Source of the DNA: Reichenbachiella sp. 5M10
GTDB lineage: Bacteria; Bacteroidota; Bacteroidia; Cytophagales; Cyclobacteriaceae
Direction: 5' to 3'
DNA length: 64,000 nucleotides
NCBI RefSeq assembly: GCF_002742335.1
Contig: NZ_MDGR01000007.1
Coordinates: forward strand, 1,120,501-1,184,500
Shown here: in pieces, positions 34,906 through 44,869 of the stretch
Layout of the letters: every line of letters starts with the position of its first letter
Position numbering within the stretch: the first letter of the stretch is position 1
Notes under the pieces: model-generated
What the model was told of the DNA's origin: nothing
The model's database searches: none
Seen by the model: only the letters and a program-made list of their open reading frames with translations
Made by a program: the position numbers and the translations under genes

Positions 34906-36483
34906 ATGAATGTGAAGGGATCAGACACAGCGACAGATAGAGGAGGCAACAGAGGCCGTGCGGGCAACCGCAAGCAGCCAGGTATCCAGGAGCTGTCCGT
35001 CCAGTTGGGTAAAGTACCACCGCAGGCTACTGATCTAGAGGAGGTGGTTTTGGGGGCTTTGATGCTCGAAAAGGATGCTTTGACGACTGTCGTTGATATC
35101 TTGAAGCCCGAGAGCTTTTACAAGGAAGCACATACCAAAATTTACGAAGCGATCGTACAGCTCTTCAATAAATCTGAGCCTGTAGATCTGATGACTGTGA
35201 CTTCTCAGTTGAGGAAAAATGGTACGCTGGAAGTGGCTGGTGGAGCGTATTATTTGGCGGATCTCACCACCAAAGTCAACTCTGCAGCGAATATCGAATA
35301 CCATGCACGTATCATCACGGAGCAATCCATCAAGCGTGAATTGATTCGTATCTCGTCTCAGATTCAGACGGATGCTTTTGAGGATACACAGGATGTGTTT
35401 GAACTGCTGGACAAGACTGAGCAGTCGTTGTTTGAGATTTCGGAGTCTCACATCAAAAAGAACTATGCAGGAATGCAGCAACTCATGCATGAGGCGATTT
35501 TAGAGATCGAAGCACGCAAGGATCAGAAGGACGGACTGACAGGTGTGCCGACAGGGATGTCCGATCTCGACCGTGTCACGGCAGGTTGGCAACCCTCTGA
35601 TTTGGTGATTATCGCAGCTCGTCCAGGTATGGGAAAGACCGCTTTTGTAGTGTCCTGTATGCGAAACGCTGCGGTGGATTTCGGGGAAGCAGTCGCGATA
35701 TTCTCATTGGAGATGTCGGCTATTCAGCTCGTCAATCGTTTGATCTCTGCAGAGGCAGAACTCGAAAGTGATAAAATCAAAAAGGGTAATCTGGCAGATC
35801 ATGAGTGGGAACAACTCGTGCATAAAACAGCCAAATTGACGGAAGCACCGATATTTATCGATGATACACCTGGTCTCAGTATTCTAGAACTTCGTGCCAA
35901 ATGCCGTCGTCTCAAGGCGCAGCATGATATCAAACTGGTAGTCATTGACTATCTCCAGCTTATGTCGGGAGATACCTCCAAAAGTGGAGGCGGAGGAGGA
36001 AACCGTGAGCAGGAGATTGCTTCGATTTCTAGAGCCCTCAAAGGGATTGCCAAAGAACTCAACGTACCCGTTCTTGCGTTGTCCCAGCTCAGTAGAGCGG
36101 TAGAGACGCGTGGAGGAGACAAACGTCCGATGCTGTCGGATTTGAGGGAGTCGGGATCGATAGAGCAGGATGCGGATATGGTGATGTTTCTCTATCGCCC
36201 AGAGTACTATGATATCACTGAGGACGAAGATGGCTTGCCTACGGCAGGTACGGGAGAGGTGATCATTGCCAAACATAGGAATGGATCACTTGAAAATGTG
36301 AAACTCAAATTTATCGGTCGATTTACCAAGTTTGCCAATCTCGATGGAGGATTGATGGGAGGTGACTATGGAGGAGGGTTTCCATCGGATGGGGCTGCCA
36401 GTTTCGATAGTTCACCGAGTACGATGACTTTCCAGTCCAAGGCCAATGACGAGCCGAATAGCAATGATCCTGCTCCTTTTTAA
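34906..36483 (+). CDS. dnaB: replicative DNA helicase
   Basis: Hexameric replicative helicase of 525 residues. N-terminal domain about 40-150 (PPQATDLEEVVLGALMLEKDA), linker helix, then the RecA-like ATPase domain with GVPTGMSDLDRVTAGW, Walker A ARPGMGKTAF near residues 234-243, Walker B VVIDYLQLM, and the arginine finger region KHRNGSLENVKLKF. The first 35 residues are a basic low-complexity extension and the last 50 a glycine/serine-rich tail, both common in the phylum. No intein is present. Confidence 0.98.
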   Translation: MNVKGSDTATDRGGNRGRAGNRKQPGIQELSVQLGKVPPQATDLEEVVLGALMLEKDALTTVVDILKPESFYKEAHTKIYEAIVQLFNKSEPVDLMTVTSQLRKNGTLEVAGGAYYLADLTTKVNSAANIEYHARIITEQSIKRELIRISSQIQTDAFEDTQDVFELLDKTEQSLFEISESHIKKNYAGMQQLMHEAILEIEARKDQKDGLTGVPTGMSDLDRVTAGWQPSDLVIIAARPGMGKTAFVVSCMRNAAVDFGEAVAIFSLEMSAIQLVNRLISAEAELESDKIKKGNLADHEWEQLVHKTAKLTEAPIFIDDTPGLSILELRAKCRRLKAQHDIKLVVIDYLQLMSGDTSKSGGGGGNREQEIASISRALKGIAKELNVPVLALSQLSRAVETRGGDKRPMLSDLRESGSIEQDADMVMFLYRPEYYDITEDEDGLPTAGTGEVIIAKHRNGSLENVKLKFIGRFTKFANLDGGLMGGDYGGGFPSDGAASFDSSPSTMTFQSKANDEPNSNDPAPF

Positions 36484-36550
36484 TGAATGTCAGTAATGAG
36501 TCTAAGGGCTTTCTCGTTTACTATCGGTCACTGCTTTGTGGTCTCATTCA

Positions 36551-37723
36551 TTAGTTTTCTAAAATCAAAAATTCAACGCGACGATTGAGCGCACGGTTTT
36601 GTGGAGTGCTGTTGGGGACGATGGGTCGGCTACTGCCGTAGCCTTTGTACGCTAGTCTAAACTCGCTGATGCCCTGTGAAACCAAATAGTCCACGACAGC
36701 TTTGGCTCGTTCGGTAGATAGTTTTTCGTTGACTTCTCGAGAACCGACATTGTCTGTATGTCCTTCGATTTGTATTTTTATCCTTGGGTGATTGTCCAGG
36801 TATTCTTTGAGACGTTGTAGTTCAAGAAGCGAACTGCGCAACAACTTGGTTTTTTCAAACTCAAAATAGATATTTTGTAAAGCAAAGGTATTGCCGATTT
36901 CGGCGGGACCGAAGTATTCTTCGTCTAGAGGCGCTTGCGCGACGGGGTCTGGGAAGATGGATTCGTTCGGGTCAAGTGGGATGACTTTCACGTCATCGAT
37001 GAAGTAGTAAGCGATCATTGGCTGGAGGTGCTTGGGTAGGTTTTTGTCACGACCAGTGATGAATTTTCTTTTGGTTTTCTTGACACGGAGTGAGGAGTCA
37101 GGTACGAAAGTCCCGATAGTGAGTGCGAGCTCGTCTCCTTTGGCAGTAAATTCGCCAGATATCTTGGTCCATCCGTTGTTGTTTTTGAGGTCGTGTTTGG
37201 GGTTGCTGTTGATTTGCGGTTTGTAGTAGCCTAGATCCATGGCTTTCCAATCGATATTGGGCATGTCTTTGGTGAAGTGCATTCCGATACTGTTGATCGA
37301 AAATTCGCAGGCATCTGCGAGGTTGACCCAGAACTCTCCATAGTACTTGTGCCCTGCGACGAGAGGTTTGGTGAGTTGGACCATGACGAACTCCCTGTGA
37401 TTGGCGGGGACTTTCCATCCTCTACCAGAGCGCGAAGTGAGGTAGCAGATCATGCCGATATAGGATTCTCCACTATGAGCTTGCTGCTCTCCAAATAGGT
37501 TTTTTGGGACCCCCATGAAGCCATCTGCCGCACAGCCATGGAAGAAGTCAGGTGAGGGGTCAGCCGTTCCAAAAGGGAACCAAGACTTGACGTACTCGAG
37601 TTGATTCATGGTGAAGGGACAATCCCAAATCTCTTCGAAACTCGGGTTGATGACCATGTTTTGGCTCCACCCTATGTCGGGGAGCGTGCAAGCGAAAACC
37701 AATATCCAAACCTTTCTGACCAT
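36551..37723 (-). CDS. OmpA-family outer membrane protein
   Basis: Exported protein of 390 residues. Signal peptide (VWILVFACTLPDIGWSQ), then a beta-sandwich of about 220 residues that starts NMVINPSFEEIWDCP and resembles carbohydrate-binding jelly rolls, then an OmpA C-terminal peptidoglycan-binding domain (about 275-390; YFEFEKTKLL, IQIEGHTDNVGS, LSTERAKAVVDYL, NRALNRRVEF). It probably sits in the periplasm or outer membrane holding on to the cell wall. It converges with dnaB. Confidence 0.88.
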   Translation of the reverse strand: MVRKVWILVFACTLPDIGWSQNMVINPSFEEIWDCPFTMNQLEYVKSWFPFGTADPSPDFFHGCAADGFMGVPKNLFGEQQAHSGESYIGMICYLTSRSGRGWKVPANHREFVMVQLTKPLVAGHKYYGEFWVNLADACEFSINSIGMHFTKDMPNIDWKAMDLGYYKPQINSNPKHDLKNNNGWTKISGEFTAKGDELALTIGTFVPDSSLRVKKTKRKFITGRDKNLPKHLQPMIAYYFIDDVKVIPLDPNESIFPDPVAQAPLDEEYFGPAEIGNTFALQNIYFEFEKTKLLRSSLLELQRLKEYLDNHPRIKIQIEGHTDNVGSREVNEKLSTERAKAVVDYLVSQGISEFRLAYKGYGSSRPIVPNSTPQNRALNRRVEFLILEN

Positions 37724-37863
37724 TGCCGCAAGATAATTGGAATTCTCGATTTATAACGTCCATCTAAGGTCCCTGTAAAAATGAAAGATAATTTGAGATG
37801 GGCGACAAAGAAGTGATTCACGAAAAGTGAATATGTATGTCTAATGAATTAAGTTTGCTGCTG

Positions 37864-38613
37864 ATGAATAAAAGGCAATTCTTTAAGCAACACCTCTTTG
37901 CTGGAGTCATTCTATCCTTGATATGTGTGTCCTTGTGGGCATGTGATGAGGAGGACGATTCGGTAGTATATGATACTGGGATTGATGTAGTGTTTTACAA
38001 CATGGACAGTTTGAGTAAGGTTATTGTGGTGACAGATTCTCTTTCGGATTCCCTCAAAGTCCTCGATGATACGGTGACCTACTTTGCGGATTCTGCGAGT
38101 GCAGTGGAAGACAGTTTGGTAGTGGTACGGCTGTTGATTCAGCAGGGAGATACTACTTTGGACTCTCTTCTTATAGAATTGGTCGATGAATTGGTCTCCA
38201 TCAATCAAGATTATCGCTATTTCTTTGGGATAGATTCTGTGCTCTACATAGACTACCAAGAATGGCTAGCTGTAGAAACCAAAATCGAGAATGGTAATGT
38301 ACAAGTACTTTCCATTACCAATAACCTCAACAATCAGGTCGTCTATTATGACGACAGTGCCACGGTGTGGCGTATTCCTCTAGATATGAATAGTGACTTG
38401 TCCGATCTCACGATAGAGATAGGTGACAAATACTACGATCTCAAAATTGGCTACCAAAGATCCATCGTGACCAATGAGTACGGCGATGTATTGGTGAGTA
38501 GCTATGGATTTGATGAGCAGAACATTGAATCTACTTCGTTTGATAGCCTCCAGTTAAATTGTAAAACATCAGATTGTGTTGATATTGAATCATCGATATA
38601 CATTTATTTTTAG
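37864..38613 (+). CDS. DUF6452-like lipoprotein
   Basis: Lipoprotein of 249 residues from MNKRQFF, with signal LFAGVILSLICVSLWAC (lipobox Cys27) followed by an acidic DEED stretch that favours surface or outer-membrane placement. The middle is rich in aspartate and serine (DSLSDSLKVLDD). The C-terminus with SFDSLQLN and SSIYIYF resembles DUF6452 proteins, which lie next to DUF6048 genes, as here. That assignment is tentative. It overlaps the next gene by 38 bases, implying translational coupling. Function unknown. Confidence 0.65.
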   Translation: MNKRQFFKQHLFAGVILSLICVSLWACDEEDDSVVYDTGIDVVFYNMDSLSKVIVVTDSLSDSLKVLDDTVTYFADSASAVEDSLVVVRLLIQQGDTTLDSLLIELVDELVSINQDYRYFFGIDSVLYIDYQEWLAVETKIENGNVQVLSITNNLNNQVVYYDDSATVWRIPLDMNSDLSDLTIEIGDKYYDLKIGYQRSIVTNEYGDVLVSSYGFDEQNIESTSFDSLQLNCKTSDCVDIESSIYIYF

Positions 38614-39274
38614 TCTCCTCGTAGTACTGGGCATGGCTGTCAATCCGGTTTGTGCGCAAGTTGGGGATTTGCCAGATACGGTTGAGGTAGACAAAGTTCC
38701 CGTCTTATCGGAGGTGTCGGTGATGGTTGACTATGGCAAGTTGATCGCAGGGTTGGTGTTGGATACTGAGACAAAGTATGAAGTAGGTGCCCAAGTTGTA
38801 TTTTACAACAAGTTGGTGCTAGTTGGGGAATACGGGATAGCCACTTTGAACCCGAGGGGTGCCTATGTCAATGCGGATTATCAATCGGAGGGGAGTTACT
38901 ATCGTGTAGGTTTAGGTTATAAAATTGACATGAATCAGAAGAATAACTTTTATCTAGGGATAAGGTACGGCCATTCGACGTATTCGGATCAGGGAAATGT
39001 ACGGATAGTAAGTGAGTCTGGGATATATGATACTTTTCTTTATCCATTCGAAAGGGAGGATATCCACGCGCAATGGTTCGAAGCAGTGTTGAGTTCGGAA
39101 CGAAGAATTTGGAAAGGTCTCTACGCGGGGTTCAATCTGCGTCTGCGCGTGATGATTGACTATGACAACCAAGCCCCATTGGATGTTTTTTCGATACCAG
39201 GGTACGGTCGCACGTTTGATCATACAGTCCCTGCCGCCAATCTTTATATCAAGTACTCCTTCGAGAGGTTCTAA
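38576..39274 (+). CDS. DUF6048-like outer membrane protein
   Basis: Protein of about 232 residues with a signal peptide (FIFSLLVVLGMAVNPVCAQ) and a beta-barrel-like mature part (YRVGLGYKIDM, FYLGIRYGHSTYSD, AGFNLRLRVMID, ending IKYSFERF). The pattern matches DUF6048. No ATG is available before the signal sequence: candidate starts are GTG at 38576, or TTG at 38579 and 38585, all inside the preceding gene. Such overlapping starts imply translation depends on ribosomes finishing the upstream lipoprotein gene. Confidence 0.75.
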   Translation: MLILNHRYTFIFSLLVVLGMAVNPVCAQVGDLPDTVEVDKVPVLSEVSVMVDYGKLIAGLVLDTETKYEVGAQVVFYNKLVLVGEYGIATLNPRGAYVNADYQSEGSYYRVGLGYKIDMNQKNNFYLGIRYGHSTYSDQGNVRIVSESGIYDTFLYPFEREDIHAQWFEAVLSSERRIWKGLYAGFNLRLRVMIDYDNQAPLDVFSIPGYGRTFDHTVPAANLYIKYSFERF

Positions 39275-39531
39275 CAGTTACTATCCAATTACACAGTTTG
39301 GTGATTTAGTGTTTTTGTGCTCGACAATGTTGAGACTTTTTGATTGCACCAGTTATGTACTTGCAGCCAACATGAGGGTAGTCATTTGGGAATGCTTCTT
39401 GGTAGTATGGAAGTGTTTTTTAGTTGTCGATCTAGATCTCAAAATGGTAGTCAAATAGAAAAAGGTCATCCTATTGGGAAATCTATTTTGGAAAACAGTT
39501 GTCCGAATGGCGGGTGGTGTTAATTTTGCGC

Positions 39532-41061
39532 ATGGCAGAAAAGATCATCATTCTCGATTTTGGTTCTCAATACACACAGTTGATCGCAAGACGCGTCAGA
39601 GAACTCAATATTTATTGTGAAATACACCCCTTTAGTAAAATTCCCGAACTTGACGAAAGTGTCAAAGGACTGATTCTATCGGGCAGTCCTTGTTCGGTGC
39701 GACAAGACGAAAACCCAGACATCGATCTCGATGCTTTGGTGGGCAAGTTGCCGATTTTGGGTGTGTGCTACGGCGCACAGCTGATTGCATACAAGTCTGG
39801 CGGAGAGATATTGCCCTCAGAGATCCGAGAGTATGGTCGTGCCAATTTGGCCAAGGTGGATTCTCATAATGAACTCCTCAAAGAAGTCAACATAGGTTCG
39901 CAAGTGTGGATGTCTCATGGAGATACGATCCTTGATTTGCCTGCTGGATATGAGGTTATCGCGAGCACAGATTCAGTCAATGTAGCAGCGTTTCATAGTA
40001 CTGAGCACCCCGTGTGGGGGATTCAGTTTCATCCTGAGGTGACTCATTCGGAGGACGGTAAGAAGCTTCTCCGAAATTTTGTGGTACATATCTGTCAGTG
40101 CAGCCAAGACTGGACGCCAGACGTGTTTGTAGAGTCTACAGTAGAAGCACTCAAGGCACAGCTAGGAGAGGATCAAGTCGTGCTTGGGTTGTCAGGAGGT
40201 GTGGATTCGTCGGTAGCGGCGATGTTGATTCACAAGGCCATTGGCAAAAATCTACATTGTATTTTCGTAGACAATGGATTGCTTCGCAAGAATGAATTTG
40301 AGGATGTCCTAGAGTCATACAAGGGCATGGGGCTCAATGTCAAAGGAGTGGATGCTTCTAAGGAATTTTATGCAGCCTTGGCTGGATTGACAGATCCAGA
40401 GGACAAACGCAAGGCTATCGGTCGTGTGTTTATCGAGGTGTTTGACAAAGAAGCGCATGAGATACAAAATGTGAAATGGCTGGGGCAAGGAACGATCTAT
40501 CCAGATGTGATCGAGTCGGTATCTGTCAATGGCCCGTCAGTGACGATCAAGTCTCATCACAATGTAGGAGGCTTGCCAGAAAAAATGAAAATGAAGGTTG
40601 TTGAGCCTCTCAATACTTTGTTTAAAGACGAAGTGAGAAGGGTCGGTAGAACCTTGGAAATAGATGAAAGCATATTGGGGAGACACCCTTTCCCAGGTCC
40701 AGGTTTGGGGATTAGAATCCTAGGTGATGTGACTGCCGAAAAGGTGCAAATATTGCAAGAGGTAGACTCTCATTTTATCAATGGACTCAAAGAAGCAGGC
40801 TTGTACGATGATGTATGGCAGGCAGGTGCAATGCTGCTGCCAATCCAGTCTGTAGGAGTGATGGGAGATGAACGTACCTACGAACGTGTAGTGGCATTGA
40901 GAGCTGTGGCCAGTGTGGATGGTATGACAGCCGATTGGTGTCACTTGCCGTATGAGTTTTTGGCCAAGGTATCCAATGATATCATCAACCGTGTCAAGGG
41001 GGTCAACAGAGTGGTGTACGACATTAGTTCTAAGCCACCCGCAACGATCGAGTGGGAGTAG
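39532..41061 (+). CDS. guaA: GMP synthase (glutamine-hydrolysing)
   Basis: Enzyme of 509 residues converting XMP to GMP. The ATG at 39532 starts the family sequence [16 protein letters not shown]; eleven residues upstream are rejected. Class I glutamine amidotransferase domain with nucleophile Cys79 in GVCYGAQL and the HPEVTHS triad, ATP-pyrophosphatase domain with P-loop LSGGVDSSV, and C-terminal dimerisation domain ending [14 protein letters not shown]. It ends three bases from the convergent Hpt gene. Confidence 0.98.
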   Translation: MAEKIIILDFGSQYTQLIARRVRELNIYCEIHPFSKIPELDESVKGLILSGSPCSVRQDENPDIDLDALVGKLPILGVCYGAQLIAYKSGGEILPSEIREYGRANLAKVDSHNELLKEVNIGSQVWMSHGDTILDLPAGYEVIASTDSVNVAAFHSTEHPVWGIQFHPEVTHSEDGKKLLRNFVVHICQCSQDWTPDVFVESTVEALKAQLGEDQVVLGLSGGVDSSVAAMLIHKAIGKNLHCIFVDNGLLRKNEFEDVLESYKGMGLNVKGVDASKEFYAALAGLTDPEDKRKAIGRVFIEVFDKEAHEIQNVKWLGQGTIYPDVIESVSVNGPSVTIKSHHNVGGLPEKMKMKVVEPLNTLFKDEVRRVGRTLEIDESILGRHPFPGPGLGIRILGDVTAEKVQILQEVDSHFINGLKEAGLYDDVWQAGAMLLPIQSVGVMGDERTYERVVALRAVASVDGMTADWCHLPYEFLAKVSNDIINRVKGVNRVVYDISSKPPATIEWE

Positions 41062-41064
41062 AGC

Positions 41065-41433
41065 TTAGTAAGAGTCGGACGCTAAGTCCTTCTTGATTTC
41101 AGAAATTAATAGGTCGCAGAATTCTTTGAGTTCTGCGATTTCTTTTTCTATGGTTTCGAGATTTTTTTGTCCTTTGGCATTGCCTTCGAGGGTCTTGATA
41201 TGAGCTGTCAAGGATTCAATGTTGAGTAGCAATAAAGAGGGCTTCAGCTTGTGAACCTGACGACCTACTTCTGTCCAGTTTTCCTTCGTGCTGGCTTCAA
41301 TGATGTCACCCAAATTTCCTGGAGTGTTTTTGACTATAGTCGCCAACATGTCTTTGATAAAATCACGGTCATGGTCGCTGATTTCGTAGAGATACGAATA
41401 GTCGATAGGGAGAGGGATGTTGATGTTACTCAT
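41065..41433 (-). CDS. Hpt phosphotransfer protein
   Basis: Histidine phosphotransfer domain protein of 122 residues, almost entirely helical. Phospho-acceptor His61 lies in GRQVHKLKPSLLLLN, and the helix ending HIKTLEGNAKG matches the domain. It has no kinase or receiver of its own and no neighbour that does, so it must relay phosphate for proteins encoded elsewhere, perhaps one of the two kinase systems earlier in this window. Confidence 0.88.
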   Translation of the reverse strand: MSNINIPLPIDYSYLYEISDHDRDFIKDMLATIVKNTPGNLGDIIEASTKENWTEVGRQVHKLKPSLLLLNIESLTAHIKTLEGNAKGQKNLETIEKEIAELKEFCDLLISEIKKDLASDSY

Positions 41434-41535
41434 CGGTTTGTAGGAAGATTAAAGTTTTCGATTGTGCTGCAAATTAATACTTTATTCTCATTATAAAAAT
41501 GCTAATTGCATCGACTTGTGTGGGTTTTTGGCACA

Positions 41536-41565
41536 TAGATAAAATTTATATTTATGTTTTATCTA
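41536..41565. repeat. inverted repeat
   Basis: TAGATAAAA and TTTTATCTA form a perfect 9-bp inverted repeat around a 12-base AT-rich centre. It could be a regulator site for either divergent gene, or an AT-rich hairpin of no function. Confidence 0.4.
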
Positions 41566-41691
41566 TCTATTATTCAGTTGTTTGATATGTAAGTATTAAA
41601 GTTATTGAATAATGTAAGATGAGAGGGTAGGTATGATGGGAGATGTTACGCTGTGCTTTGAAAGACACTCGTGATTTAGGGTTTGCTGTTG

Positions 41692-41699
41692 TACATTTG
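41692..41699 (+). promoter_or_regulatory. possible -7 box for dCMP deaminase
   Basis: TACATTTG matches TAnnTTTG and lies 35 bases before the start codon; no TTG at the -33 distance. Confidence 0.35.
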
Positions 41700-41734
41700 T
41701 GAGAGATGCATAATTTTAGCAATGATCAAATAGG

Positions 41735-42223
41735 ATGGATATGAGCAAGCCTGCTTTCGAAGATATATTTATGGAATTGGCGGTGAACCTAGCCAAACGA
41801 TCGCACTGTATCAAACGACACGTGGGAGCAGTGTTGGTCAAGGATACTCGGATTATTTCGATAGGCTATAATGGACCTCCGTCTGGTACACATAACTGTG
41901 ATGAGGAGTTTGCAGAGCAGGGCTGTGCAAGGGACTCCAAGGGGAGCTGTTCACTTGCCATACACGCTGAGCAAAATGCAATTTTGTATGCTGTGAAAAA
42001 CAATGCCTCTGTTGAGGGGTCTACACTCTATGTGACGTTGTCCCCATGCCTCTCTTGCGCCCGAATCATCTATTCGATGGGTATCTCCGAAGTGATTTAT
42101 CTCAAGTCCTATGCAGAGTACAAAGGGTTGGATATCGACGAGGGAGTCGATTTTCTCGAGACTTTTGGTGTGAAGTGCTCCAAGTACCAGGGAGAGATAG
42201 ATCATGCCACGACTATGATTTGA
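41735..42223 (+). CDS. deoxycytidylate deaminase
   Basis: Zinc deaminase of 162 residues that turns dCMP into dUMP for thymidylate synthesis. Zinc ligands and catalytic Glu are in HAEQNA (His77, Glu79) and PCLSC (Cys105, Cys108). The N-terminal KRSHCIKRHVGAVLVKD and GYNGPPSGTHNCDE segments are those of the dCMP deaminase/ComEB branch, not tRNA or cytidine deaminases. A second ATG two codons on is an alternative start. Confidence 0.93.
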   Translation: MDMSKPAFEDIFMELAVNLAKRSHCIKRHVGAVLVKDTRIISIGYNGPPSGTHNCDEEFAEQGCARDSKGSCSLAIHAEQNAILYAVKNNASVEGSTLYVTLSPCLSCARIIYSMGISEVIYLKSYAEYKGLDIDEGVDFLETFGVKCSKYQGEIDHATTMI

Positions 42224-42416
42224 ACCTGCCGGATTTAGATTATATGCTAGGGCAGGACTTGCCGGTGTGCCTTACCAAATGCCTCATGTCTTGACAAAGG
42301 GGCAGGAAGCCACTTGTTCTATCCCTGTGCAAGGCAGATAATTGGATTCTGAGAAATGATTCCTATTCAATTTGTATAATATTACGACTTGAAAATTTTC
42401 AATTCCTGTTTGCCCA

Positions 42417-44867
42417 ATGAAGAATTTTGATATGAAAAAGGATTTGTTTCCTCACCTCATTGCCGTACTGTTGTTTTTGATCGTTACGGTAGTTTTTTAT
42501 TCTCCAATTTTTTTCGAAAACAAGGTGCTTCCTCAGCATGACATCATGCAATGGAAGGGCAGTGCACAAGAACTCAAAGCGTATCGCGAAGCGACTGGTG
42601 AAGAAGGCTTGTGGACCAATTCGATGTTTGGAGGGATGCCAGGATACCTCGTCAATATGGAGTTTTCGGGCGAACTGACAAAGGATGTCCAGCAATTGAT
42701 TTCCTTTTATTTGCCACATCCTACAGGGCTGATTTTGATAGCCTTCTTGTCGTGTTATGTCATGCTGATGGTATTCGGAGTACGTTCTTGGGTGGCGATT
42801 GCTGGGGCTTTAGCTTTTGGCTTGACTTCCTTTAGTATCATCTCTATTGGTGCAGGGCACAATTCCAAAGTAGCGGCTGTTGCTTACATGCCACTGATTT
42901 TGGCTGGGGTACATGCTGCATTTAGCAATCGACGATTTTTGGGCTTTGCATTGACTGCTTTGGGTTTGGCGTTGCAGTTGCGGGTCAATCACTTGCAGAT
43001 CACTTACTATGTGATGTTGATGGTACTCGTGTACGGCTTGTTTGTATTGATTCGAAGTGTGAAAGAGAAGACACTGCCTCACTTTCTAAAGACGGTAGGT
43101 TTTTTGCTGGTTGCAGTGGTCATTGCGGTAGGTGCCAACCTAGGGAGACTATGGACCATCTTGGAGTATAGTCCGTATTCGATGCGTGGCAAGTCTGAGC
43201 TTACCGTACAAGGAGAGGCTCCAAAGAGTGGCTTGGACAAGGATTATGCTTTTCAGTATAGCAACGGTATTTTCGAGCCTCTCGTTCTTTTTATTCCCAA
43301 TTTCTTCGGTGGTTCGTCGCAGCAGGATTTGGGCAAAAATTCCAACCTAGAGCAGGCACTCAAAAAGCAAGGAGCCAACAGGCAACAAATCAAAGAACAA
43401 GTGGAGCGTGCTCCCGCATACTGGGGAGACCAGCCATTGACCGCACCTTACTATGCAGGTGCAATTGTGGTATTCCTCTTTGTATTGAGTTTGCTCGTAC
43501 TTGATCAAAAGTATACCCGTTGGGTGATGGTCGTGGTAGTGCTATCGATTTTGATGAGTTGGGGCAAGAACTTCGAGACCTTCAATTACTTGATCTTTGA
43601 TTATCTGCCCGGGTACAACAAATTTAGATCCGTGACCTTTGCCATCATCATGGCTATACTGGCTATGATCTTGTCTGGATTCATGGGCTTGGAAAAAATG
43701 CTTGGGAGCACGTGGGACAAAACTTTGCAAAAGCGATTTTTGATGGCAACAGCCATTGTAGGTGGTTTTGCACTTTTGGCAGCACTGGCAGCCGGTATGG
43801 GGGCTTACCGTGGAGCGATTGATGTGCGTTTGGCATCTTACCCTGCGTGGTTTATAGAAGCTTTGCGTGAAGATAGAGCGTCTTTGCTACGAGTGGATGC
43901 TTTTCGGAGTTTATTCTTCGTTGCAGCAGCAGCGGCGGTCATTTGGTTTCATCACAAGCAGAAACTATCGAAGACTTTGGCCTACGGGCTAATGATTGCC
44001 TTGGTACTGGTAGATATGTTTGGAGTGGCCAAGCGCTATCTCAATGGTGACAGCTTTGTCCGTGATACAGCTTCTGCAGAATTTGCTCAAACGGAAGCAG
44101 ACGAGCGTATCTTGCGCGATGAGGATTTAGACTATCGGGTGCTTAACCTGATGAACCCTTTCAACGATGCAAAAACATCTTACTATCACAAATCTGTTGG
44201 AGGCTATCACGGTGCGAAAATGCAAAGGTATCAAGATCTAATTGAGGCGAATATCTCTCCAGAAGTGTCTATGGTGATTGGTGGATTGCAGGAGGGGAAG
44301 GTCAATTTTGAGAAGGCCAACGTGTTGAATATGCTCAATACGAAATACTTCAAAGCGGGTGAACGAGCAGCTGCTGTGATTCCTAATCCTGCAGCAAATG
44401 GAAATGCTTGGTTTGTCAGAGATATCTTGGAGGTCAAGAGTCCAGACGATGAACTCATGGCTTTGGTAGGAATGAATACCAAGGAAGAGGCAGTGGTCGA
44501 TGTGTCGAAGTTTGATTTGGCTGTGGCAGGATATGATTCAACGGCTCAGGTAGCACTGAAGTCCTATGCCCCCAACCGATTGGTGTATGAATCCAACTCC
44601 GATCAAGCTGGGTTGGCAGTGTTTTCGGAGATTTATTATCCGAAAGGGTGGACGGCAACTGTCGATGGCCAAGAGATTGATATCCTACGGGCTAACTATG
44701 TACTACGTGCTCTGGAGCTACCGGCAGGGCGTCATGAAGTAGTTTTTACATTTGCGCCGCAGGCCTACTATGTGGGCAATACGATGACTTGGATTTTCAA
44801 CGTCATATTGCTATTGAGTTGTGTGGTGTATGTGGTAGTAAGTTTTAGAGGGAGTAAAGAAGCCTAA
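42417..44867 (+). CDS. YfhO-family membrane protein
   Basis: Integral membrane protein of 816 residues: an outer loop after the first helix (NKVLPQHDIMQWKGSAQELKAY), about twelve helices to residue 545, an exterior domain of about 230 residues, and one final helix (MTWIFNVILLLSCVVYVVVSF). The pattern is YfhO, a GT-C-like family linked in Bacillus to sugar decoration of lipoteichoic acid; in Bacteroidota the substrate is unknown. It starts an operon with a GT4 enzyme (2-base gap) and a methyltransferase, so glycan modification is likely. An ATG at 42432 is a possible alternative start. Confidence 0.85.
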   Translation: MKNFDMKKDLFPHLIAVLLFLIVTVVFYSPIFFENKVLPQHDIMQWKGSAQELKAYREATGEEGLWTNSMFGGMPGYLVNMEFSGELTKDVQQLISFYLPHPTGLILIAFLSCYVMLMVFGVRSWVAIAGALAFGLTSFSIISIGAGHNSKVAAVAYMPLILAGVHAAFSNRRFLGFALTALGLALQLRVNHLQITYYVMLMVLVYGLFVLIRSVKEKTLPHFLKTVGFLLVAVVIAVGANLGRLWTILEYSPYSMRGKSELTVQGEAPKSGLDKDYAFQYSNGIFEPLVLFIPNFFGGSSQQDLGKNSNLEQALKKQGANRQQIKEQVERAPAYWGDQPLTAPYYAGAIVVFLFVLSLLVLDQKYTRWVMVVVVLSILMSWGKNFETFNYLIFDYLPGYNKFRSVTFAIIMAILAMILSGFMGLEKMLGSTWDKTLQKRFLMATAIVGGFALLAALAAGMGAYRGAIDVRLASYPAWFIEALREDRASLLRVDAFRSLFFVAAAAAVIWFHHKQKLSKTLAYGLMIALVLVDMFGVAKRYLNGDSFVRDTASAEFAQTEADERILRDEDLDYRVLNLMNPFNDAKTSYYHKSVGGYHGAKMQRYQDLIEANISPEVSMVIGGLQEGKVNFEKANVLNMLNTKYFKAGERAAAVIPNPAANGNAWFVRDILEVKSPDDELMALVGMNTKEEAVVDVSKFDLAVAGYDSTAQVALKSYAPNRLVYESNSDQAGLAVFSEIYYPKGWTATVDGQEIDILRANYVLRALELPAGRHEVVFTFAPQAYYVGNTMTWIFNVILLLSCVVYVVVSFRGSKEA

Positions 44868-44869
44868 GT

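Larger units (their letters stand above)
41434..41734. other. AT-rich divergent intergenic region
   Basis: 301 bases between the Hpt gene and the dCMP deaminase gene, which are divergent. It holds the inverted repeat at 41536-41565 and a TACATTTG -7 box at 41692-41699; I see no further gene. Confidence 0.5.
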
